DNA of 64,000 nucleotides from DATMRS01 sp035566015. Its GTDB lineage: Bacteria > Pseudomonadota > Alphaproteobacteria > Sphingomonadales > Sphingomonadaceae. Both the position numbers and the translations under genes were made by a program. Below are positions 41,972 through 51,372 of this stretch, one piece after another. The DNA is taken from NCBI GenBank assembly GCA_035566015.1, contig DATMRS010000020.1, forward strand, positions 186,001 through 250,000, read 5' to 3'. Position 1 is the first letter of the stretch. The number at the start of each line of letters is the position of its first letter. The notes below the pieces were generated by a model, which was not told the DNA's origin, made no database searches, and was given only the letters and a program-made list of their open reading frames with translations.

Positions 41972-44854
41972 ATGTTCCGTCGCTTCCTCGGCCCGTTCGC
42001 CGCTTTATCGCTTGCAACGGGCGCCTCCGCCGCGACCACCCTGCCCGCCACCGCCCCCGCGCCAATCGCGTCGCTGGTGAAGGCCGTCGACATTCCGTAC
42101 AGCGAGTTCACGCTGCCGAACGGGTTGCGCGTGATCGTCCATACCGATCGCAAGGCGCCGGTGGTGGCGGTATCGGTCTGGTATCATATCGGATCGAAGA
42201 ACGAGCCCGCCGGCAAGACCGGCTTCGCCCATCTGTTCGAGCATCTGATGTTCAACGGATCGGAAAATGCGAACGATGATTTCTTCAAGCCGCTGGAATC
42301 GGTCGGCGCGACCGACCTGAACGGCACCACCTGGTTCGATCGCACCAACTATTTCGAAACGGTGCCGACGGGCGCGCTCAATCTCGCCTTGTTCCTCGAA
42401 TCGGACAGGATGGGCCATCTGCTCGGCGCGATCGACCAGACCAAGCTCGATAACCAGCGCGCCGTCGTCCAGAACGAGAAAAGACAGGGCGACAACCAGC
42501 CCTACGGCCTCGTCGAATATGCGCAACTGAAGGCGCTCTTCCCCGCAGGCCATCCCTATCATCACTCGACGATCGGCTCGATGGCCGATCTCGACGAAGC
42601 GAGCCTCGCCGACGTCAAGAACTGGTTCCGCGCGCATTACGGGCCGAACAACGCCGTGCTCGTCCTTGCCGGCGACATCGACGTCAAGACCGCGAAGCCG
42701 ATGGTCGAGCATTGGTTCGGGGCCATTCCGCGCGGACCCGAGACGGTGCGCCCCACCGTCACCGTGCCGACGCTCGCCGCGCCCGTTAACGAGGTGATGC
42801 ACGATCATGTCGCCACCACCCGCATCTATCGCGACTGGACGGCGCCGGGCATCAATGACAAGGATGTCGTGCCGCTCGACATCGCGATGAACATCATCGG
42901 CGGGCTTGCCTCCTCGCGGCTCGACACGACCCTGGTTCGCGAAGACAAGACGGCGGTGAGCGTGGCCGCCTCGCTCCAGGTATTCGAAAATGTCTCGATG
43001 GCCGAGATGCAGGCCGACGTGAAGCCGGGCGTCGATCCCGCGATCGTCTCGGCGAAACTCGACAAGGTACTTGCCGATTTCCTGAGGAACGGCCCGACCG
43101 CCGACGAGGTGAAGCGCGCCGCGACGCGGCAGATCGCCGCCCAGATCGCCGGCCTCGAATCGGTCGGCGGGTTCAGCGGCAAGGCGGTGACGCTCGCCGA
43201 GGGCGCGGTCTATTCGAACGATCCGGCCAAATATAAGAAGGACCTCGCCGCTTATGCCGCCGCGACGCCCGCCGAAGTGCTGGCGGCGGCGCGCAAATGG
43301 CTGTCGCGCCCGGCTTTCCGCCTGACCGTCTCGCCCGGCGAACGCACCGAGGCCGACATGGCGGCAGCCGGCGGCGCGATTCGACCGCGCTATTATCGCA
43401 GCCCCGCCGAGGGTGGTGCGGCCGCGCCCGCGATTAGTCTTGCCGCCAAGGCGGCCGCGCCGGCCGCACAAGCCGCCGTCTCACCACCGGACCGCTCGCA
43501 TTTCCCACCGGTGCAGCCGATCAAGGACCTCACCTTTCCGAAGGTTGAGCGGGCCACGCTCTCCAACGGCATCGTGGTGGAGCTGGCGCGGCGCACGACG
43601 ATACCGGCGGTACGCGTCGCCGTCTCGTTCGACGCGGGCAACGCCTCCGATCGCAAGGACAAGCCGGGCACGCAATCGCTCACCCTCGCCCTGCTCGACG
43701 AAGGCACGAAGAGCCGCACCGCGCTCCAGATCGCCGAGGAGCAGGAGCGGCTGGGCGCCAGCATCGCCGCCGATGCGACGATGGACCGCAGCAGCGTGTC
43801 GATGTTCGCGCTCAAGGCCAATCTCGCCCCGTCGCTCGAACTGATGAGCGATATCGTGCGCAACCCCGCCTTCCGCCCCGCCGACGTCGAGCGGCTGCGC
43901 GGGCAGCGGCTGGCGGGCATCGCCGCCGAGAAGACCGCGCCCCGTGGGTTGGCGCGCCGTATCCTGCCGGTCCTGCTCTATGGCAAGGACCATCCCTATG
44001 GCGTGCCGATGTCGGGCAGCGGCACCGAGGAGGGTGTGAAGGCGATCACGCGCGACGATCTCGTCGCCTTCCACGATGCGTGGATCCGGCCCGACAATGC
44101 GCGCATCTTCGTCGTCGGCGACGTGACGCTGGACGAGATCGTTCCGCTGCTCGAAGCGCGCTTCGGCAACTGGGCGAAGCCGGCCGTGGCCAAGGGCGAG
44201 AAGGTCTTCACCAAACCGCCCGCGAACGACAGAGCGCGGATCGTGCTCATCGATCGGCCGCAAAGCCCGCAATCCTATATCATGGCGGGCGAGTTGCTGC
44301 CCTTTGCCGGCACCGACGATCCGCTCGCCTTCCTCACCGCCAACGACGTGATCGGCGGCACCTTCCTGTCGCGGCTCAACATGGACCTGCGCGAGAAGAA
44401 GGGCTGGACCTATGGCGCGTCCACCGGCACCCAGCTCGTGCGCGGCACGATGCCCTTCTATCTGGTCGCGCCGGTGCAGACCGCGCGGACGGGGGATTCG
44501 ATCGTCGCCGCGCTGGGCGACATCAAGGCCTTCCTCACCACCGAAGGCGTCACCCCCGACGAGCGGGCGCGCACCATCGCCAACAATGTCCGCTCGCTGC
44601 CCGGCTCGTTCGAAACGGGCAAGGCGCTGCTCGGCGCGTTGATGACGATCGACACGCTCGGCCGCCCCGACGACTATTATGTGAAGCTGCCCGATCGCTA
44701 CCGCGCGTTCACTATCGCCGATCTCGACAAGGCGGCGCGGGCGGCGGTCCACCCCGATCGGCTGATCTGGGTTATCGTCGGCGATGCCGCCAAGGTGCGC
44801 CCGCAACTCGGGCAGACGGGCCTGCCGGTCGAGGAGATAAAGCCGGGCGCTTGA
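41972..44854 (+). CDS. M16-family zinc metallopeptidase, two-domain
   Basis: A 960-residue protein with signal peptide (LGPFAALSLATGASA) and two tandem M16 halves. The N-terminal half has the inverted zinc motif HLFEH (His87, Glu90, His91) in GFAHLFEHLMFNGSEN and a downstream Glu region (DNQRAVVQNEKRQG). The C-terminal half (from about 510) lacks HxxEH and is the inactive partner, with the family FLSRLNMDLREKKGWTYGA motif. Expected to degrade peptides in the periplasm. Confidence 0.92.
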   Translation: MFRRFLGPFAALSLATGASAATTLPATAPAPIASLVKAVDIPYSEFTLPNGLRVIVHTDRKAPVVAVSVWYHIGSKNEPAGKTGFAHLFEHLMFNGSENANDDFFKPLESVGATDLNGTTWFDRTNYFETVPTGALNLALFLESDRMGHLLGAIDQTKLDNQRAVVQNEKRQGDNQPYGLVEYAQLKALFPAGHPYHHSTIGSMADLDEASLADVKNWFRAHYGPNNAVLVLAGDIDVKTAKPMVEHWFGAIPRGPETVRPTVTVPTLAAPVNEVMHDHVATTRIYRDWTAPGINDKDVVPLDIAMNIIGGLASSRLDTTLVREDKTAVSVAASLQVFENVSMAEMQADVKPGVDPAIVSAKLDKVLADFLRNGPTADEVKRAATRQIAAQIAGLESVGGFSGKAVTLAEGAVYSNDPAKYKKDLAAYAAATPAEVLAAARKWLSRPAFRLTVSPGERTEADMAAAGGAIRPRYYRSPAEGGAAAPAISLAAKAAAPAAQAAVSPPDRSHFPPVQPIKDLTFPKVERATLSNGIVVELARRTTIPAVRVAVSFDAGNASDRKDKPGTQSLTLALLDEGTKSRTALQIAEEQERLGASIAADATMDRSSVSMFALKANLAPSLELMSDIVRNPAFRPADVERLRGQRLAGIAAEKTAPRGLARRILPVLLYGKDHPYGVPMSGSGTEEGVKAITRDDLVAFHDAWIRPDNARIFVVGDVTLDEIVPLLEARFGNWAKPAVAKGEKVFTKPPANDRARIVLIDRPQSPQSYIMAGELLPFAGTDDPLAFLTANDVIGGTFLSRLNMDLREKKGWTYGASTGTQLVRGTMPFYLVAPVQTARTGDSIVAALGDIKAFLTTEGVTPDERARTIANNVRSLPGSFETGKALLGALMTIDTLGRPDDYYVKLPDRYRAFTIADLDKAARAAVHPDRLIWVIVGDAAKVRPQLGQTGLPVEEIKPGA

Positions 44855-44925
44855 CGGCATGCCGTCGCCGACCGCATGGCCGGCGACAGGCGGGCACCGG
44901 CCCGGCAGAACGAAAGGATCAAGGC

Positions 44926-45228
44926 ATGGCGAACGTCGACGGTGCGTGGGATTGCGTGACGCAGACGCCGATGGGCGAGCAGACGTCGGTCTTCACCGTG
45001 AAGAGCGACGGCGACACCTTCACCGGCACCAATGCGGGCCCCTTGGGCTCACTCGACGTGATCGACGGCAGGGTCGACGGCAACAAGCTCACCTGGAAGA
45101 TGGAAATGAAGGTGCCGATGCCGATGACGCTCCTCGCCAGCGCCACTATCGACGGTGACACGCTGACCGGCGAGATCGGCCTCGGCGCTTTCGGGATCGC
45201 GCCGATGACGGGCGTGCGGAAGGGGTAA
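44926..45228 (+). CDS. small conserved-type beta-sheet protein, unknown function
   Basis: A 100-residue protein without signal peptide: VDGAWDCVTQTPMGEQTSVF, then repeated GDTFTGT / GNKLTWKM / GDTLTGEIGLG strands that read like a small antiparallel beta domain. ATG 44926 follows AAAGGATCAAGGC. It lies 71 bases after the M16 gene, possibly in the same transcript. Similar short proteins are often adjacent to metabolic genes, but I cannot assign a role. Confidence 0.65.
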   Translation: MANVDGAWDCVTQTPMGEQTSVFTVKSDGDTFTGTNAGPLGSLDVIDGRVDGNKLTWKMEMKVPMPMTLLASATIDGDTLTGEIGLGAFGIAPMTGVRKG

Positions 45229-45266
45229 GAGGACGGCCTTCTGAAGGCGTCGGTACAGCCCTTCAC

Positions 45267-45360
45267 CGTCATTCCGGCGAAAGCCGGAATCCATGGATGG
45301 CGGATTGATCTCTAAGGAACCGAGCCGAGTCCAAGGGACGCGACTTTCGTCGGGATGACG
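45267..45360. repeat. REP-like imperfect palindrome
   Basis: CGTCATTCCGGCGAAAGCCGGAATCCATGG ... CCGAGCCGAGTCCAAGGGACGCGACTTTCGTCGGGATGACG (shown only as end motifs). It is the same family as 35951-36044, with a diverged right arm. Lies in the 259-base gap before the MFS gene; nothing else is recognisable in that gap apart from GGGGGAGG at the start site. Confidence 0.72.
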
Positions 45361-45487
45361 GAGGAATGGAGTCTAACGGCTTATTCTTTCTGCCCGTGGA
45401 GGTGGAGCGCGCCCGATAACGACAGAGGCATTGCCGCCCCGGCCTGCTTGCCGCACATAGTCGCAGGCAAAAGGGGGAGGCGTGCGG

Positions 45488-46696
45488 ATGAGCCTGACTA
45501 CGGAACTCCGGTCGCTAGACGGCAGCCAGTGGAGCACGATTGTCGCGAGCTTCCTCGGCTGGACGCTCGATGCGTTCGATTTCTTCCTGATGGTTTTCAT
45601 GTTGAAGGCGATCGCCACCGAATTCGGCACCGACATCGAGTCGGTCGCGCTGGCGGTGACGCTGACGCTGGCGGCGCGGCCGTTCGGGGCATTGCTGTTC
45701 GGCTGGCTGGCCGACCGGCACGGCCGCCGGCCGCTGCTGATGATCGATATCCTCCTCTATTCGGTGCTCGAATTCCTCTCCGCCTTCGCGCCGAGCCTGA
45801 CCGCGCTGATCGTCCTGCGGACCTTGTTCGGCTTCGCGATGGGCGGCGAATGGGGGATCGGCGCGTCGCTGGTGATGGAGACGATCCCGCCGGGGACGCG
45901 CGGGCTGATCTCGGGCCTCCTCCAGGAAGGCTATGCGTTCGGCTATCTGCTCGCCTCGGTCGTCTATTATCTGCTGTTCGACGCGATCGGCTGGCGCGGC
46001 ATGTTCATGGTGGGCGTCGCGCCCGCCCTGCTGGTGGTGGTGATCCGCTTCTGGGTGAAGGAATCGCCCGCCTTCGAGCGGACGCGCGGCCAGCCGCGCC
46101 CCAATCCGTTCGCGCTGCTGCTGAAGAACTGGAAGATCGCGCTCTATGTCGTCGTGCTGATGACCGCGTTCAACTTCTTCAGCCACGGCACGCAGGACCT
46201 CTACCCCACCTTCCTCCAGACCGAGCACGGCTTCGACACACACCGCACCGGCCTGGTCGTCGCGATCATGAATGTCGGCGCGATCACCGGCGGCCTGCTG
46301 TTCGGCGCCTGGTCCGAACGGATCAGCCGGCGCTGGGCGATCATCATCGCCGCGCTGCTCGCACTGCCGGTCATCCCGCTCTGGGCGTTCAGCCACGGCA
46401 CGGTGGCGCTCGCGCTGGGCGCGTTCGTGATGCAGGTGGCGGTGCAGGGCGCATGGGGGATCGTGCCGGTGCACCTCAACGAGTTGTCGCCCGAAGGCGT
46501 GCGCGGCATGTTCCCCGGTTTCGCCTATCAGGCGGGCAATCTCATCGCCTCGGTCAACGCGACGATGCAGGCGGGGATCGCCGCCCGGCACAACAGCTAC
46601 GGCTATGCGCTGGCGCTGGTGGCGGGCATCACCGCGCTGGCGATCGCCGCCTGGACGTGGGTCGGGCCCGAGCGCAAGGGCGTGCCGCTGGATTAG
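45488..46696 (+). CDS. MFS transporter, SHS/carboxylate type
   Basis: A 402-residue, 12-helix major facilitator carrier. WSTIVASFLGWTLDAFDFFL, the motif-A loop GWLADRHGRRPLLM, and FGFAMGGEWGIGASLVMETI are typical of the sialate/lactate (SHS, NanT/Jen-like) branch, which imports organic acids with protons. ATG 45488 has GGGGGAGG seven bases upstream; GTG 45482 is too close to that site. No sugar or lactate catabolic genes nearby, so the substrate stays open. Confidence 0.87.
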   Translation: MSLTTELRSLDGSQWSTIVASFLGWTLDAFDFFLMVFMLKAIATEFGTDIESVALAVTLTLAARPFGALLFGWLADRHGRRPLLMIDILLYSVLEFLSAFAPSLTALIVLRTLFGFAMGGEWGIGASLVMETIPPGTRGLISGLLQEGYAFGYLLASVVYYLLFDAIGWRGMFMVGVAPALLVVVIRFWVKESPAFERTRGQPRPNPFALLLKNWKIALYVVVLMTAFNFFSHGTQDLYPTFLQTEHGFDTHRTGLVVAIMNVGAITGGLLFGAWSERISRRWAIIIAALLALPVIPLWAFSHGTVALALGAFVMQVAVQGAWGIVPVHLNELSPEGVRGMFPGFAYQAGNLIASVNATMQAGIAARHNSYGYALALVAGITALAIAAWTWVGPERKGVPLD

Positions 46697-46705
46697 CGGA
46701 GCGCT

Positions 46706-47122
46706 TCAGGCAGGGAGATGCGGATCGCTGTTGGGTTCCTCCGCCTCGTTCGGCATCGCCTGAAATTCGGGCAGGCGATAGCCGCGCACCGGCAGAGGCG
46801 GCCCGATCCAGAGCGCGTCGCGCAGATGATCGCGGCGCGGATTGGTCGTGTTGGGATGGATGAGGATGCTGAGGCCGCGATGGTTCAGCATCAGCCACGG
46901 CACCAGCCGGGGAAAGACCGCGATCTCGAACGCGATCTGGAACATCGCCCGGCTGTGCGGGCCGACGAGCACGTCATGCCAGCGGCCCAGCCGCACCCGA
47001 AACCGATCGCCAACGCCGGCGCGCAACTGCTCCGCCTCGCCGCGCGTCGTCAGCGGATCATAATAGACATGGGCATGATAGCTCACGATCTCGGCGATCG
47101 GGCGCACGGGCGTTTCGCTCAT
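46706..47122 (-). CDS. DOPA 4,5-dioxygenase family protein
   Basis: A 138-residue protein with the small extradiol DOPA-dioxygenase fold: SYHAHVYYDP near the start, GRWHDVLVGPHSRAMFQIAF, and GLSILIHPNTTNPRRDHLRD. Conserved His residues in HAH, WHDVLVGPH and IHPN are candidate iron ligands. The family includes fungal and bacterial catechol-type dioxygenases, but many members have unknown substrates. Seven bases downstream of the phosphatase gene on the same strand, so likely co-transcribed. Confidence 0.83.
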   Translation of the reverse strand: MSETPVRPIAEIVSYHAHVYYDPLTTRGEAEQLRAGVGDRFRVRLGRWHDVLVGPHSRAMFQIAFEIAVFPRLVPWLMLNHRGLSILIHPNTTNPRRDHLRDALWIGPPLPVRGYRLPEFQAMPNEAEEPNSDPHLPA

Positions 47123-47129
47123 GACGCGC

Positions 47130-47888
47130 TCAACTTTCGAGATACCAGCGCTCCCTGCCTTCCAGCGCGACGGCGGTGAGCCGGCCCGAGGCGAAGGCGC
47201 CAGTATCGATGCCGATACGGTTCGGCCGCTCGTCCACCGTCTCGCTGATGCTGTGGCCGTGGACGATCATGAGGCCATGATCCTCCTCGGATTCCAGAAA
47301 CTCACGCCGGATCCAGCGCAGATCGGACGCGCTCTGCTCCGCCATCGGCATGCCGGGGCGAATGCCGGCATGGACGAAGGCATAGTCGCCGAGCACGATC
47401 GCATCCTCGAACGCGGAGAGGAACGCGACATGCTCACGCGGCACCCGTTCCCGGATCAGCGTGCTCAATTCGTCATAATCGCAGGCGGCATAATCCTCTT
47501 CGCTCACGCCGTAGCTCAGGATCGTCTCCCGGCCGCCGACGCGCAGCATCGTCCTGAGCGCCTGCACGTCACCGTCGAGCGAGCGGAGGAACAGCTCCTC
47601 ATGATTGCCCATCAGGAAACGCGCGCCCGACGCGGCAAGCGCGCGGGCGCGATCGATCACGCCCGCCGAATCGGGCCCGCGATCGACAAGATCGCCAAGG
47701 AAGATGATCTGCGTCGCGGCCGCGCCGCGCGCCGCATCGTCGGCGACGATCCGGGCGAGCAGGGCATCGAGCAGATCGAGCCGGCCATGGACGTCGCCGA
47801 TCGCATAGACGCGAAGCCCGTCCGGCAGGGCGGCGGAAGCGGGTTGGGTCTGGGGTCGCCCGCGGCGAAGACGGTTCAAGAGCTTCAT
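47130..47888 (-). CDS. calcineurin-like serine/threonine phosphatase
   Basis: A 252-residue metallophosphoesterase of the PPP type: YAIGDVHGRLDLLDALL (GDxHG), IFLGDLVDRGPDSAGV (GDxxDRG), FLMGNHEELFL (GNHE) and a later FVHAGIRPGMP and MIVHGHSIS supply the dinuclear metal ligands. Cytosolic. Could act on phosphoproteins, diadenosine tetraphosphate or cell-wall intermediates; the sequence does not decide. ATG 47888. Confidence 0.9.
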   Translation of the reverse strand: MKLLNRLRRGRPQTQPASAALPDGLRVYAIGDVHGRLDLLDALLARIVADDAARGAAATQIIFLGDLVDRGPDSAGVIDRARALAASGARFLMGNHEELFLRSLDGDVQALRTMLRVGGRETILSYGVSEEDYAACDYDELSTLIRERVPREHVAFLSAFEDAIVLGDYAFVHAGIRPGMPMAEQSASDLRWIRREFLESEEDHGLMIVHGHSISETVDERPNRIGIDTGAFASGRLTAVALEGRERWYLES

Positions 47889-48011
47889 ACTGACACGCAG
47901 GCGCGCTCCTACACGCTTCGCCGCGCCGCGCCAAGGCTCGCCTTTCGCGGCAGGCGCCCGGAATGATGCTTGTCTCGCGCGGCAACCGCTGCTAATCCCC
48001 GCGCCCGGCCC

Positions 48012-48087
48012 GCCGCCTTAGCTCAGCTGGTAGAGCATCGCATTCGTAATGCGAGGGTCACAGGTTCGAGTCCTGTAGGCGGCACCA
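48012..48087 (+). tRNA. tRNA-Thr (anticodon CGT)
   Basis: A 76-base cloverleaf with encoded CCA. Acceptor stem GCCGCCT/AGGCGGC, D-arm GCTC...GAGC, anticodon stem TCGCA/TGCGA with loop TTCGTAA (anticodon CGT, reading ACG), variable GGGTC region and T-arm ACAGG TTCGAGT CCTGT. Discriminator base A. No integrase or duplicated 3' end is seen nearby. Confidence 0.97.
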
Positions 48088-48170
48088 TCGGCCATGTGCC
48101 TTCCATGCAAGCCCGCCTCCTCCGAGGACCGCCGGGAAAGGCGGCCCTCGAAGCGAAGTCGAGTCAGACG

Positions 48171-50723
48171 TCAGAACGTCTTTTTCAGGCTCACCGCCCA
48201 TTCGCGCGGGCGGCCCGGCTGGGCATTGGCATAGCCCTGGCTGCCGGTCGTCTGGTCGTTGATCGTCAGATAATAATATTTATCGAACAGGTTCGTGACC
48301 TCGAACGCCACCTCCAGATCGCGGGCGTCGTTGCGCCAGGTGAGCCGCGCATTGGCGATCGTGTAGCCGCCGATGCGGTTGCTCTCACGATTGATCGCAT
48401 TGGTATAGAGCGGGCCCTGATAGGCGGCGTCGATACGCGGCGTCAGCGAGCCGACCGCGCCGAGATCGATTTCATATTGCGCGCCGATGCTCCACTTCCA
48501 CCGCGAGGTGAAGGGCGGATAGTCGCCGAACTGGGGTGCGTTGATCGCGGTCGGCCCGCCGACGCTGACCGTCGTCGTCTGGCCCGTCACCGGATTGGTG
48601 CTGGTGAAGCTGGCGAAGCGCTTATAATCGAAATCGAGATAGCTTACCGATCCGTCGATCAGCATGCCCTCGACGGGGCGGATCGTCGTCTCCAGCTCGA
48701 TGCCCTTGATGTCGGCGTCGCCCGCATTGGTCGGCAAGGCGCAGGGCGCACCGAAGCTCTGCCCCGTGACGGGATCGAAGCCCGCCTGCACCGAACAGTT
48801 GGTCAGCGTAAGCTGGATGCCCTTATATTTACTGTAGAAGGCCGCCAGATTGAAGCGCATGCGATGATCGAGCAGGTCGCTTTTCAGGCCCACTTCCCAC
48901 GAATCAAGCGTCTCCGGTCCGAAGGACAGCACCTGCTGGGCATAGAAGGGGCGCGGGTTGACGCCGCCGCCCTTGAAGCCGGTCGAGAACTGGGCGTAGG
49001 TCATGAAATTGTCGGTCCAGCGATACTGGGCCGCCAGCCGGTAATCGACACGATCGGCCTTAGCCTGGCCGACCAGCCCGTCCAGCGGCGCGAGAATCGC
49101 CGGTGCGGGGCCGCCGTCGGGGCTGCGCCGGACATAGGTGTAGCTCTTCGATTCCTTGGTGTACCGAATGCCGCCGTTGAAGGTCAGCGGCTCGAACGGC
49201 GTCCAGGAGAGTTGCGCGAAGACCGCCTTGCTGTTCGCCTTAACGGGATCGCTCTGCACGAAGCGCAGCCCCGAGCCGCGCAGGCCCTGGAAGGAGGTGT
49301 AGACCGACTTCTGGTCACTGTAATAGCCGCCCAGCGTATATTCGATCTCCTTGTTGGCGCCGAACGATCCGTTCAGTCGCAGCTCCTCGCTGAAGAAATG
49401 GAAGGTGAGCGGGCCATAGCCGAGGCTGTGCGCCAGCGGCGACGTGTCATTGTCGTTCGAGAAGTTCGACGTGTAGGCGCGATAGGCGGTGATCGAGACG
49501 AGCTGAAGCGCATCGGCGAGCGACCAGTCGACCTGGCCCGAAACGCCCCACCCTTCGAACTTAACCCGCCCGTCGGCGCGATCCTCCGGCTGGCCGTTGT
49601 CGGCGGCGTTCAGATAGCTCGCGAAATTGCAGTAGCGCCCGCAGATGAAGCGCGTGTCATAAGCGATGCCAGGCCCGTAGGGATTGATGTCCCGGCCCGG
49701 CGGCGTCGCATTGTTATAGGGCGGGTTCGCCGTCAACGGGAAGTTCGGGCTCCCCACCGCGCCGTTCGGATAGCGCGTCAGGAGCAGCACCGAACCGACC
49801 TGATTGCGATCATCGATCGTGTAATCGCCGATGATGTTGATATCGATCGTGTCGGTAGGCCGATAGCGAAGCTGACCGCGCAGGCCGGCATAATTGACGT
49901 TGCCTTCCTTCGCGACCACGCAGTTACTGTTCGCGGGCAAGGTCGCCGGAATGCCGCCCACGGGGTTGATTTCGGCGCCCGGATTGAGCGGCGCATCGGC
50001 GGGCAGCCGCGCCCCGCCTCCCTCCGGATAGACGCAACCGAAATCGAGCCGGTCGACATAGCCGCCTTGCCGCTTGGCGACGCCGGCGATGCGGGCGTCG
50101 AGGCCCGGCGCGAGATTGAAATCGATGCTGCCGCGCAGGTCGACCCGGTCGCGGCTGCCATAGGTGACCGAGAAACTGCCGGTATTGGTGCCTTCAGGCC
50201 GCTTCGAATAAAGCTTGACCGCGCCGCCGATCGAGTTGCGCCCGGCGAGCGTTCCCTGCGGGCCGCGCAGGATTTCGACCCGGTCGAGATCGAGCAGGTC
50301 GAAGATCGATCCGGTCAGCGTCGCATAATAGACGTCGTCGACATAGAGGCCGACGCCCGGTTCGAGCGCGGGGTTGAAGTCATATTGGCCGACGCCGCGG
50401 ATATTGGCGACAAGCGAGGGGCCGAACGCGGCGCCCTGCGGCTTCAGCGTCACCGACGGGGCCTGGCTGGCGACCTGCGAAATGTCGGTCTGGCTGCGCG
50501 CCTCGAGCATCGCCGAATTGACCGCGGTGATCGCGAGCGGCGTGTCCTGCAGATTCTGCTCGCGAAACTGCGCGGTGACGATGATCTCGCCCGGCGCGGC
50601 GGCGGCGGGCGCTGCCGCCGGCGCGTTCTGCGCGATACCTTCGGATGCGGCCAGCAACAGCCCGACGGCAAGCGCCGAGCGGCTGGCCAGCGCGGCCATG
50701 GGCAGATGTCTCCTGATAGTCAT
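48171..50723 (-). CDS. TonB-dependent receptor
   Basis: An 850-residue outer-membrane transporter: signal peptide (ALASRSALAVGLLLAASEGIAQ), plug domain (DTPLAITAVNSAMLEARSQ; VANIRGVGQYDFNPALEPGV; LDRVEILRGPQGTLAGRNSI) and a 22-strand barrel ending WAVSLKKTF. The plug style with 'GVGLYVDDVYYA' belongs to the large sphingomonad receptor group often tied to plant or aromatic substrates rather than siderophores. ATG 50723 follows CAGGGAGGAGAGG. Last of eight minus-strand genes; a MarR gene lies directly upstream. Confidence 0.92.
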   Translation of the reverse strand: MTIRRHLPMAALASRSALAVGLLLAASEGIAQNAPAAAPAAAAPGEIIVTAQFREQNLQDTPLAITAVNSAMLEARSQTDISQVASQAPSVTLKPQGAAFGPSLVANIRGVGQYDFNPALEPGVGLYVDDVYYATLTGSIFDLLDLDRVEILRGPQGTLAGRNSIGGAVKLYSKRPEGTNTGSFSVTYGSRDRVDLRGSIDFNLAPGLDARIAGVAKRQGGYVDRLDFGCVYPEGGGARLPADAPLNPGAEINPVGGIPATLPANSNCVVAKEGNVNYAGLRGQLRYRPTDTIDINIIGDYTIDDRNQVGSVLLLTRYPNGAVGSPNFPLTANPPYNNATPPGRDINPYGPGIAYDTRFICGRYCNFASYLNAADNGQPEDRADGRVKFEGWGVSGQVDWSLADALQLVSITAYRAYTSNFSNDNDTSPLAHSLGYGPLTFHFFSEELRLNGSFGANKEIEYTLGGYYSDQKSVYTSFQGLRGSGLRFVQSDPVKANSKAVFAQLSWTPFEPLTFNGGIRYTKESKSYTYVRRSPDGGPAPAILAPLDGLVGQAKADRVDYRLAAQYRWTDNFMTYAQFSTGFKGGGVNPRPFYAQQVLSFGPETLDSWEVGLKSDLLDHRMRFNLAAFYSKYKGIQLTLTNCSVQAGFDPVTGQSFGAPCALPTNAGDADIKGIELETTIRPVEGMLIDGSVSYLDFDYKRFASFTSTNPVTGQTTTVSVGGPTAINAPQFGDYPPFTSRWKWSIGAQYEIDLGAVGSLTPRIDAAYQGPLYTNAINRESNRIGGYTIANARLTWRNDARDLEVAFEVTNLFDKYYYLTINDQTTGSQGYANAQPGRPREWAVSLKKTF

Positions 50724-50800
50724 GTCCTCTCCTCCCTGTTGGAGCATGATGATCTCCGCCGGCTTCCGTTTTCGGTTCGCCGGCCTGCTCGACCCGTTCG

Positions 50801-51292
50801 TCAAACCTCCATTGCGTTCGAAACCCGAGCGGTATCGGCCGCCCGTTCCGGAGACCGTTGCAGTTCAGCCTCCTCTTCCTCGATCGCGCGCCGTACCTTG
50901 CCGAGCAGCGTCAAAAGCTGCTTCCGCTCGTCCGGCGTCAGATAGGTGGCGAGCCGCGCCTCGGCGCGTGCATGCCGCGCCAGCAGCGCCTCGAGCACGC
51001 GCTCACCCTCGGGCGTGATGAAGAGCCCCTTGCTGCGGCGATCGCGCCCCGTGCCGCGCGTCAGCAGGCCCTCCGCCTCCAGCCGGCTTGCGACCTTCAT
51101 GCCGACCGAGCGGTTGCCCGAGAGGATGCGGCCGAGCGTGGTCTGGTTGCAGCCCGGACGATCGCGCACCAGCAGCAGCGCGGTGGTGTCAGCGGGGCGA
51201 AACGGCTCGTCAGCCAGCAGGCGGCGTACACTGCGCAACGCGGCGCAGCGCGCCATGTCGAGTTGATAGCCGAGAATGCCAGCAAGCTTCAT
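50801..51292 (-). CDS. MarR-family regulator (upstream of TonB receptor)
   Basis: A 163-residue winged-helix protein: RPADTTALLLVRDRPGCNQT, LGRILSGNRSVGMKVASRLE as recognition helix, RGTGRDRRSKGLFITPEG as wing. ATG 51292 was chosen; in-frame ATGs at 51319 and 51352 would extend an unstructured N-terminus. Likely represses the 77-base-distant TonB receptor gene and possibly the wider amidohydrolase cluster. Effector unknown. Confidence 0.86.
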   Translation of the reverse strand: MKLAGILGYQLDMARCAALRSVRRLLADEPFRPADTTALLLVRDRPGCNQTTLGRILSGNRSVGMKVASRLEAEGLLTRGTGRDRRSKGLFITPEGERVLEALLARHARAEARLATYLTPDERKQLLTLLGKVRRAIEEEEAELQRSPERAADTARVSNAMEV

Positions 51293-51372
51293 TCGACATT
51301 CCGCCCCCGCCAATGTCATCAATAACTGTATCCACTTACTACAATCACGCAAGCGTATTTTTCGGACCGCGA

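Noticed and set aside
48012..48171. tRNA-Thr as an integration site of a genomic island
   Set aside because: No integrase, direct repeat of the tRNA end or composition break was seen downstream.
47970..50945. Long plus-strand open frame opposite the TonB receptor and tRNA
   Set aside because: It crosses the tRNA and is Arg/Asp/Ala-rich low-complexity antisense to a clear TonB receptor; no motifs.
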